Position numbers and translations under genes: made by a program. 64,000 nt of DNA from Scylla paramamosain (Eukaryota; Arthropoda; Malacostraca; Decapoda; Portunidae). The notes below the pieces were generated by a model. The model saw only the letters and a list, made by a program, of their open reading frames with translations. It did no database searches and had not been told where the DNA came from. Below, one piece after another: positions 56,442-64,000 of the stretch. Every line of letters begins with the position of its first letter. Position 1 is the first letter of the stretch. The DNA lies in the NCBI RefSeq assembly GCF_035594125.1, contig NC_087192.1:690001-754000 (forward strand). The letters run 5' to 3'.

Positions 56442-56467
56442 TATGTGTGTGTGTGTGTGTGTGTGTG
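56407..56467. repeat. (GT)n microsatellite
   Basis: GT dinucleotides with two TATG interruptions. Confidence 0.95.
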
Positions 56468-56611
56468 CACCGGTGATTTAGAGTGATCGCTGTTGTTCTT
56501 AAAGGTGTATATAAGTACATCGCCGTATTGTTGTTGTGTTGTTGTAGCACCAAGTAACCAGTCAGTCATTTTTGGTGATGTAACGGTGACCCAAGACAGT
56601 TCCGGCTCCAG

Positions 56612-56839
56612 ATGGAGGAGGAGGAGGAAGAGGAGGAGGAGGAGGACGAAGACGACGAGGAGGACGAAGAGGAAGAGGACGAGGAGGAAAATGAGGAGAA
56701 GAAAACAATAATCAGTAAGAAGCAAGACGAATTAAGGTTAAAAGAGGAAAAGAAGGAAAAAAGAAGAGGAATAGGAAAAGAAGAAGAAAACAAGAAGCAG
56801 TAAGAAGCAAGACAAATTAAGGCCAAAGAAGCATCACAA

Positions 56840-56904
<65 letters not shown>
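56612..56904. repeat. Purine-only tract and (GA)n
   Basis: Almost pure purine GAGGA/GAAGA sequence to about 56,800, then GA dinucleotides at about 56,842-56,904. The poly-Glu frame is a composition artefact. Confidence 0.9.
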
Positions 56905-56906
<2 letters not shown>

Positions 56907-57081
56907 ACCTTGTCAGCAGTCACAACCGTAGCATTACCCAAGCTGTCACTATCATGCTCTTAATGAGAACAACCCCCACCACACCCAAGTATTTTCCTAA
57001 TCACCTTGACCTAACTTTGCCGTCCTGACAGTTTTCGTATGAATGGGGCACTTGACTCAGGGCGCGCGCACAAACTCACAG

Positions 57082-57291
57082 CCGTACTCTTAATCTTAAA
57101 CCTTCCTTCGTCTATCTCGACTACTTTTAACAGGCTGTAGTGGAATTCGTTGGGATTTTCAAGGATGTTTTCATGTTTCTCTTGATAGATTGATGTAGAA
57201 AAGAAATAAAAAAAACTTTGAGAATCCGACTTACCTCTGTGGGAGCTTGAAAATAGTTCTAATGGGAGTCCTAAATGTTTCAGAATACAGA
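57082..57291 (+). mobile_element. Diverged foldback MITE relative
   Basis: Starts CCGTACTCTTAATCTTAAACC and ends AATGTTTCAGAATACAG. Words CTCGACTACTTTTAACAGGC and GATTTTCAAGGATGTTTTCATG follow the plan of the main family, but the middle differs. Probably a subfamily. Confidence 0.5.
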
Positions 57292-57344
57292 TCTGCAAGC
57301 TAAATTCCTCTTCTCTCGAGCTTCCTCTCGCTTTGATAATAGGA

Positions 57345-57780
57345 ATTGCTAACCAGAGTCAGAATGAGCCAACCAGAGTGAGTCAGTGTTAGTGATGAAA
57401 ACTTCAAACAGGTTCTAGTGAAAGTTATTGTCATTTTCAAGAATGATTTCATATTTCCATTGATAACAGATGTTCTGGATTCCCCATCTGGGGAGGGGAC
57501 CACATATGTCCCCAAGCTGGACTGTTCCTCCGGTATCGACCCTAAGTGTCTTGACATCCCCCTCAACTTTTTCTTCATTAACTTCTGTAACATTCGCAGT
57601 CTTAGATCTAATTTTCAATATGTAGAAGACCACCTCTCCTCTACTAAACCTCACCTTTTCCTTACTGAAACACAGGTGTCTGAGGCAACTGACTGTAGTC
57701 CCTTTTCTGTTCTAGCACTGAAAGGATTGGAACTAGAATCATAATGGATAAACCAGGGTGAGTCAGTGTCAGCGATGAGT
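57345..57780. repeat. Direct repeats flanking a LINE fragment
   Basis: A ~40-bp segment with AACCAGAGTGAGTCAGTGTT-AGTGATGA at 57,371 recurs as AACCAGGGTGAGTCAGTGTC-AGCGATGA at 57,751. The inserted part contains half a MITE-like repeat and a LINE endonuclease fragment. Confidence 0.65.
57475..57715 (+). mobile_element. Second copy of the jockey-type LINE endonuclease 5' segment
   Basis: Encodes DSPSGEGTTYVPKLDCSS, then FFINFCNIRSLRSNFQ and FLTETQVSEATDCSPFSV, matching residues about 10-85 of the copy at 11-589. Similarity starts at the same point (CCCCATCTGGGGAGGGGAC) in both, so this may be the element's 5' region. It is cut off before the catalytic half. Confidence 0.85.
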
Positions 57781-57889
57781 CTGCCCTATCGCCGCCACTC
57801 GCCCGGTCACTGAATTTATACTCCGTCATGTATTTGCACTTTCGTTTACAGGGAAATCACGAAGAGAACATAATCTAGTCCCGTATTCT

Positions 57890-58102
57890 GAAACCCTTTG
57901 CTCTTTCACCATCACCACGACTATTTTCAAAGGCCACAGATGATTAACCGTGTTCTCAAGAGTGTTTCTCCTGTTAATAATGCAAAAGTCTTGTTAATCT
58001 GTCACTAGGACCGTTAAAATCACCCTTCAAAATGTATATAACTTCACCTAGAGCCTTTTGAATGTAGTGGAGGTGCAGGCAGAAGTGCTTCAGAGTGTGG
58101 TC
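57890..58102 (+). mobile_element. Foldback MITE copy 5 (best preserved)
   Basis: Begins CCCGTATTCTGAAACCCTTTG and ends CAGAAGTGCTTCAGAGTGTGG; the ends are imperfect inverted repeats. The left interior (CTATTTTCAAAGGCCACAG, CCGTGTTCTCAAGAGTG) mirrors the right interior (CCTTTTGAATGTAGTGG and upstream), so the whole ~213 bp can fold into an imperfect hairpin. Confidence 0.8.
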
Positions 58103-58206
58103 CATAGCCGCGCCCTTTTGCTGTCACGTCTTGGTGGTTTGGCTTACCCACCACCACCACCACCATTAGCACGACCTACTGCCTTCATGCACCCATACTA
58201 ATAATA

Positions 58207-58410
58207 CCTTCCTCCTCCTCCTCCTCCTCCTCCTCCTCCTCCTCCTCCTCCTCCTCCTCCTCCTCCTACTATACTAGAGAAACAGACCGCACAAGTCACG
58301 CTTTCCCCTCCTTCTATTTTTTTAAGGGACTGTAAAATTGAGGGGTGGAAAGAATGAGTTTAGATCTTAATATGTAGAGGAGGAGGAGGAGGAGGAGGAG
58401 GAGGAGGGGG
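58207..58410. repeat. (CTC)n and (GGA)n arrays in opposite orientation
   Basis: CTC triplets at about 58,207-58,266 and GGA triplets at about 58,378-58,410 form a potential inverted pair with a 110-bp spacer. Confidence 0.93.
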
Positions 58411-58585
58411 AAGGCATTATGTATGGGTGAACGTGAATGAGTAAATAAGTGAATGAATTGCGTAGTCTGTAAGTTCTCATGTCATCGCTGGGAAAATGTT
58501 CAGGCTCGAGGAGGGAGAGTCTTGTGTTCTTGTTTTGTCTGGTTGGTTCATGGTACTGCCTTGGTGATCGTTTGTTGACGGTGAG

Positions 58586-58589
<4 letters not shown>

Positions 58590-58626
<37 letters not shown>
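58590..58626. repeat. (GA)n microsatellite
   Basis: About 37 bp of pure GA. Confidence 0.96.
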
Positions 58627-58629
<3 letters not shown>

Positions 58630-58631
<2 letters not shown>

Positions 58632-60140
58632 ATGCTAGAGAAACTGTGTATATAGAGAGATTGTTGTGCAAAATGTCTAGTTGTGAAAAAGTGTGACTTA
58701 CATCCCTGAAAATAAAACTGAAATTATGGTCATTAGATTTCTGTAATTATTATCTTTTTAGTTTTTATTTACCCTAAGTGTTTTCGGGAAATATCGGCGT
58801 TTACAGTTTCCTCTTCACAGCGAGCAATAACAGCAAACCACAGCAGACCGCAGCAACAACAAGGGTGTGAACTTCTGTGGTGGCTGCCGGGTGGGGATGG
58901 GGCGAGGCTGTGGGGACGAGGCGGGACTGGACTGTAGAGGCCGCTGTCGAAGGCGTTGCTGTGTGGCGTGGGGAAGTGAAGTGATTAAAAGAATGGGTGA
59001 TACCTCATGGGGTTTGAGGAAGTGAAGGAAAGTGATAAAAAAAAAAAAACCCTGAGTGACTGTGGCGTTTGTGTGCTTGGTGTGTGGTGTGGGAAAGTGA
59101 AGAGAAGTGAAGTGATTTGAAATATTCTTGAGTGGCTGTGTGATGATTGTGAAGAGTGAGCTGAGGTGGAAGAGGGAGGGAAGGAGAGTTATGACAATCC
59201 ACTACCACTTGCATTACTATTCATTGGTGAACAGATACGTTAAAACCCCATGATAGGAACAGAGTAGTGGCAGGAGATACTGAGAAGAATTTACTTAGAC
59301 CTTTTCACGTCAGAACGCCCATCTTACCAGCATTAATAACAGTAGGAAATAAAGATGATCTATTTTAGGGAACATGAGGAAAAGTGCTTAGAAAAAATAG
59401 GTAATATGTTTGAGAAGAAACAAAGAAGTGAAAAGAAACATGAACTTAAGAAAAAAAAATCGCTTACAAGTAAAATAACTGCTTATATAACTAATTATCT
59501 AACTGACTGACTGACTGACTGACTGACTGATGGCGGGAATAATAATGGTGCAACGGATTAAACTTACGCAATTAAATCATAACGGTACTGTACATGTTGC
59601 CTGGATATGAATACAACTTTCGGTGCAGAATTTGTGAACAGGGTGTTAAGGATACGAGTTTGTGGTGTGCGTGGTGGAAGGCGTTGGGTGAGGCCAGTTA
59701 GGGAAGGGGGTGGTGGCGGTGGTGAAGAAATGGGCTGGGTGAAGGTTGTTGTTGTTGCTGTTGGTGGTGGTGGTGGTGGTGGTGATGGTGGTGATCTACA
59801 GTATAAAAGAAGAACAAGGCATAAGATCTACAGCTACGTTTGGTGTAAAAGGATATAAATGCACGTGTGTTATAGTGGTGTAATGTGCGCATATGGGAGG
59901 GGCAGGGAGGGGCGAGGCGAGGCGAGATGGGGTCAGGTGAGAATTATATGGATTTGTGCTTTTAGGCGAGGCGAGCTGGATGTGGCGGGGGCGGGAATGT
60001 GAGACTTGTATAGGTTTGTGGGACGGGGGTAGGGCGGGGCGGCAGGTGTCATGGGCGGAAGTGAGGTGGGCGTGGGATGAGGGTGCGTGGTGTGGCGTGG
60101 CGTGCGCCTCGAGTGGGCAGCTGCGACCCAACCACCGTCA

Positions 60141-60147
<7 letters not shown>
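58630..60147. other. Gene-free stretch, GC-richer towards 60,100
   Basis: No exon is supported. It includes ACTG tetranucleotides near 59,500-59,530, a GGT run at about 59,763-59,790 and GGCGAGGCGA repeats near 59,910-60,060. Confidence 0.4.
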
Positions 60148-60204
<57 letters not shown>

Positions 60205-60226
60205 CTCTCTCTCTCTCTCTCTCTCC
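60148..60226. repeat. (CT)n microsatellite
   Basis: CT dinucleotides with two short breaks. Confidence 0.96.
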
Positions 60227-60479
60227 ATTATTCAGCTGTTATCTTTATTATCTTTAGTATTTCCACGTAGTTCCAGTAATTCTTGTGTTCGTCTCTTTGT
60301 TTTCACGAACCTTCATTTAATCCCTGTATTTATGACTCCTCCTCTTTGTTATTCCCTTTATTACTTCTCGTCTCCTTCGCTTTATTTCAGTTTTCTCCAT
60401 CCATTCCTCCTTTCGTGTCATTTCTTCATTTTATGACTTTTTTTTTTTAAATTTTTCTCCATCCATTTTCTCTTCCCTT

Positions 60480-60590
60480 TCGATTTATTTGAGTTTTCAT
60501 TCCCTCCTCTTCTTCCTCCTTCTCCTCCTCCTCCTCCTCCTCCTCCTCCTCCTCCTCCTCCTCCTCTTCGTGTCCTCCTCCTCCTGTCTT
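60480..60590. repeat. (CTC)n array
   Basis: CTC triplets, pure from about 60,520 to 60,567. Confidence 0.94.
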
Positions 60591-60826
60591 CATTTACCTG
60601 TCCATAATTCTGCTTCTGCCTGTCTGTCACTTTCCTTTTTTTTACCCCTTTATTCTTTCATATAACCCTCCTCTTCCCCTTTGCTCTTGCCCTTCCCCGC
60701 TTTCCGTTAACATCGTCAGGAGTTAACCATCCTTTCTGTGAAGTAGTTAGCTTGAAATACTTGCTCTTCCCACACAGCCACGCAAGGCCTCAAGGTTCCA
60801 CTCTGCTTCTTGGTTCTCCTGTTTAC

Positions 60827-60905
60827 TCTTGAGTCATCGCGTGTCACCATCGACACTTCGCCTTCGTCCTCGTCAGTGCTCTCGTCCTCTTCATCGTCGT
60901 TCTTC
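60827..60905 (-). CDS. Candidate internal coding exon, acidic (minus strand)
   Basis: A minus-strand acceptor GCCGCTGCAG, preceded by a pyrimidine-rich stretch, and a donor GTAAAC at 60,826 bound 79 bases. They encode one split codon and 26 residues: KNDDEEDESTDEDEGEV then SMVTRDDSR. Codon variety is higher than in the surrounding triplet repeats. No partner exon is recognised and no family is identified. It may be a chance open stretch next to GGA repeats. Confidence 0.3.
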
Positions 60906-60929
60906 CTGCAGCGGCAAAGTGAAGTGAAT

Positions 60930-61177
60930 GAGGAGAGGAGGAGGAGGAGCAGGAGGAGGAGGAGGTGGAGGAAGGTGAAAGAGGATTGAAAGAGTAATAG
61001 TATAAGTGGAGGAAGAAGAGTAGGTGGAGGAGAGGAGTAGAAGGAGGAGGAGGAAGGGGACGAAAGAGGAAGAAGAGAAGGAGGAGGAGGACGAAGAGGA
61101 GGAGGAGGAGGAGGAGCTGTAGGCGGCGGCATTTTAGTGTATTTTCAACTCTGACATGAAAACAGTTTCTTGTCATG

Positions 61178-61222
<45 letters not shown>
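60930..61222. repeat. Purine-rich (GGA)n tract and (CT)n
   Basis: Nearly pure purine sequence at about 60,930-61,115, then CT dinucleotides at about 61,182-61,222. Confidence 0.92.
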
Positions 61223-61224
<2 letters not shown>

Positions 61225-61338
61225 GTGAGTTAAGAAGGAATTAGAAGCGTTTAATGAAGACAAATTAGGATAAAAACGAGGATATCTCTTACACGGCACG
61301 CTTAGGAGTGATGAAAACTGTTTATTTAATTTATTTAC

Positions 61339-61392
61339 CTGTCTGTCTGTCTGTCTGTCTGTCTGTGTCTGTCTGTCTGTCTGTCTGTCTGT
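61339..61392. repeat. (CTGT)n array
   Basis: Thirteen or so CTGT tetranucleotides with one break. Confidence 0.96.
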
Positions 61393-61453
61393 GTTAGTTT
61401 ATTATCTATCTATTTGTACTTTTGTTTTTCTCATGTTTTCTATCTATTTCTCT

Positions 61454-61555
<102 letters not shown>

Positions 61556-61647
61556 AAAATCATTTTCTATTTATCTGCTTGTGTATTTGTTTGTTTGTTT
61601 ACTTATTTCCTTACTTGTCTATCTATGAATTTTCCTATTAACTTGTA

Positions 61648-61648
<1 letters not shown>

Positions 61649-61738
<90 letters not shown>
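61649..61738. repeat. (CTGT)n array
   Basis: About 22 CTGT units, the same motif as at 61,339. Confidence 0.97.
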
Positions 61739-61739
<1 letters not shown>

Positions 61740-61803
61740 CCAATCAATTAATCTAATCCATTGTGTCATTATTTTCTTTACGTGCAAATATCGTGAAAAA
61801 AAA

Positions 61804-61807
<4 letters not shown>

Positions 61808-61866
<59 letters not shown>
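61808..61866. repeat. (GT)n microsatellite
   Basis: About 58 bp of pure GT. Confidence 0.97.
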
Positions 61867-61867
<1 letters not shown>

Positions 61868-61869
61868 AT

Positions 61870-62335
61870 GCGTGACACATTTCTCTTTTATTTTAGGTGC
61901 TTTCTTGTTTTTTCTCGGGTAAATGGGAAGTTTTTTTTTTTTCTTCCTTTTAATGCAAGTGAATGAAAGGAGAAGAGGAAGGGAGAGAATTGAGGGATAA
62001 TACATAAAGGAGGGAAAACAGAGAAAATAAGGACGATATGTAAGGAGGAAAGGAGATAAGGAAGGGGAATATGTAAGAGAAATTGGAATAGGGAGAAGGG
62101 AGTAAGAGAGAGAGAGAGAGAGACAGAGAGAGAGTAGGAAAGAACAGAGGAAGGGTAGAAGAAAGGAAGATAATGCAAGAAAGGTAAAAAAATATATATA
62201 TGATGGAGAAAAGGGAAGGAAGGAAGAGAAAAAGAAGAGGAAGGTAAGGTGATGAAGAAGCAGAAAGTAAGAAAAAGAGAAAAAAAACATAAATGCAATA
62301 TTCTAATTAAGTATATATCAGATATTTTTAACCTA

Positions 62336-62339
<4 letters not shown>
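61870..62339. other. Gene-free purine-rich stretch
   Basis: Mostly purine on the plus strand from about 61,960 to 62,290 (GGAAG, GAGAAA words). No gene is recognised. Confidence 0.5.

Positions 62340-62401
<62 letters not shown>
62340..62401. repeat. (GT)n microsatellite
   Basis: About 62 bp of pure GT. Confidence 0.97.
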
Positions 62402-62403
<2 letters not shown>

Positions 62404-62489
62404 CTGCAGCCAATATCTTTTTTAATGCCTCTTAAACCATTACCAGTCACTCATAAAGCAGAGAAAACATGCCCCAACGAGACTCTTTT

Positions 62490-62802
62490 CCTCCTCCTCC
62501 TCCTCCTCCTCCTCCTCCTCCTCCTCCTCCAGTCACGACGTACAGCACCTAAGGGGAGAGGGGGGAAAGGGGAAGAGGGAGAGATGCAGGTGAGGGGAGG
62601 GGAAGGGAGGGAAGGGAGGATGTGACAGAGGAGTGTGGAATGGGAGAGGGGAGGGAAGGGGAAGTGAAGGAAGGGGCATAAAAGTTGAGGGGTACTTGAG
62701 GAAGGAGAGGGAAGAAGGGGAAATGTAAATGAAGGAAGGGGAGGAGGGGGAAAATATAGGTAAAGGAAGGAGGTTAGAGTGTAGGTGGGTAAGGTAGGTG
62801 AG

Positions 62803-62807
<5 letters not shown>
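62490..62807. repeat. (CTC)n followed by a GGGGA-rich purine tract
   Basis: CTC triplets to about 62,531, then over 200 bp of GGGAAGG-type purine sequence on the same strand. Confidence 0.88.
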
Positions 62808-62901
<94 letters not shown>

Positions 62902-63153
62902 AGCGGAAGTTAAACGGTTCTACTAACAACTTTCCCCGATCAGTACGTAAAGTACCTCCTCCTCCCTCTTCCTCCTCCTCCTCCTCCTCCTCCTCCTCCT
63001 CCTCCTCCTCCTCCTCCTCCTCCTCCTCCTCCTCCTCCTCCTCCTCCTCAGTCCCATACCTCACCACCACCACTGCTACTTGATAAATCTTCTTAATCTT
63101 TCCCTCCTCCTCCTCCTCCTCCTCCTCCTCCTCCTCCTCCTCCTCCTCCTCCT
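62808..63153. repeat. (GA)n, (CTC)n and (CTC)n arrays
   Basis: GA at about 62,808-62,897, CTC at about 62,968-63,050, CTC at about 63,103-63,153. GA and CTC can pair only partly; the purine strand switches between them. Confidence 0.95.
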
Positions 63154-63300
63154 CCATATATTTCTCGGGATGGCGAGGGTCAGCCGGCGTGCCTCCCCCT
63201 GGTGGTAACCCTCGCGGCAAGGTCATCCCACAGACTCAGGGTGACCTGGGCTGACCTGAGACACGAAGGCTCGCGTGCCGGGGTATCACGCGAGCTGACC
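63154..63300. other. Short GC-rich island between triplet arrays
   Basis: About 140 bp of non-repetitive GC-rich sequence with GGTCAGCC and GGCTGACC words. No exon can be defined. Confidence 0.3.
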
Positions 63301-63840
63301 CCTCCTCCTCCCCTCCTCCTCCTCCTCCTCCTCCTCCTTTGCTCTTTTAAGATCGGTCTCTTTTCTTCCTGTCTTCTGTCCCGTGTCTGCCTCATTCCCT
63401 CCTTCCCTCCCTCTCTTTTTTTTACTTCTTTTCATCCTTCCTTTCTTCCTTTCCTTTTTTTCTTTGTCTTTTCTGTCTTCCTTCTTTTCATTCTTTCTTT
63501 CTCTCTTTATTTCTTTCTTCCCCCATTTACTGTTTTTTTTTCTTTCTCCTCTCACCTTCTCTCATTCCCTTCATCTTTTTTTTTTTAACTCCCATCCCCT
63601 CTTCCCTCCCTCCTTCCCTCCCTCTCTCTTTCTCTCTCCCCTTCTTTTTCTCTCCCCCCCCTCTTCTGCCTTTTTCTCCGTCCCTTCCTTCTTTGCTGCC
63701 ATCCCCCCCCACTTCCCTTCCTTCCTTCCTTCCTTCCTTCCTCCCTCCCTCCCTCCCTCCCTTCCTTCCTCTCTCCCTCCTCTGAACACCTGCCTTTCCT
63801 CCCATTTCCTCCTCCTCCTCTTCCTCCCTTTCTGACTCAT
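63301..63840. repeat. ~540-bp nearly pure pyrimidine tract
   Basis: CTC triplets, then TTTC/CTTCC-type sequence with very few purines, including (CTTC)n and (CTCC)n near 63,715-63,775. Confidence 0.93.
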
Positions 63841-63879
63841 CGGCTCACTCATTTCTTCCTCCTGACTTCCCACTAGCTC

Positions 63880-63881
<2 letters not shown>

Positions 63882-63910
<29 letters not shown>

Positions 63911-63947
63911 CACACACACAACACACACACACACACACACACACACA
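63882..63947. repeat. (CA)n microsatellite
   Basis: CA dinucleotides with two AA interruptions, near the window end. Confidence 0.96.
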
Positions 63948-64000
63948 ATAATTGTTGACCATTAGCACAGCGGCACACCTGCACGCTAGACACACACACA

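Noticed and set aside
56612..56803. Poly-Glu frame that could look like an acidic nuclear protein
   Set aside because: Entire region is a purine-only tract; the frame has no start context, splice sites or conserved segment.

Overview
The window looks like animal nuclear DNA, most likely from a decapod crustacean (crab-like). Three things suggest this: the density of very long dinucleotide microsatellites (GA, CA and TA arrays of 50-200 bp), several decayed copies of a jockey-type LINE whose protein I associate with decapod genomes, and one intron-rich gene with short exons in long introns. Nothing prokaryotic is present. The species call is inference; no alignment was run.

The only gene that can be read nearly complete is a plus-strand synaptic vesicle glycoprotein 2 (SV2)-like transporter of the major facilitator superfamily. 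Twelve core exons between 34,843 and 48,019 join in frame at consensus splice sites. A Gly-rich first coding exon at 23,202-23,340 ends in the phase that the 34,843 exon needs, giving a 554-residue model. A second possible start exon, at 9,438-9,510, has the same end phase and may be an alternative first exon. Introns of the gene carry a Tc1/mariner remnant, three LINE remnants, two tRNA-like SINEs, a small minisatellite and long microsatellites.

Layout: 1-9,400 holds LINE fragments (two families), probable DNA-transposon remnants (Harbinger-like, Tigger-like), a Penelope/hammerhead-like motif and huge TA arrays. 9,400-23,000 is mostly unassigned intergenic or 5' intronic DNA with a hAT remnant, copies of a foldback MITE and minisatellites. 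23,200-48,019 is the SV2-like gene. 48,020-53,200 holds the 3' flank, hairpin elements sitting in TA repeats, and a 939-bp non-autonomous element with TA target duplication. About 53,545-53,759 looks like the promoter and first coding exon of another plus-strand gene whose body lies beyond the window. 53,760-64,000 is repeat-dominated, with MITE copies, a LINE fragment, extreme purine/pyrimidine strand asymmetry and one possible minus-strand coding exon.

The most unusual structures are a dispersed ~205-bp foldback repeat family (at least five copies), a ~600-bp degenerate tandem array apparently made from part of that repeat, the 939-bp element with internal 73-bp repeats, and two hammerhead-like motifs.
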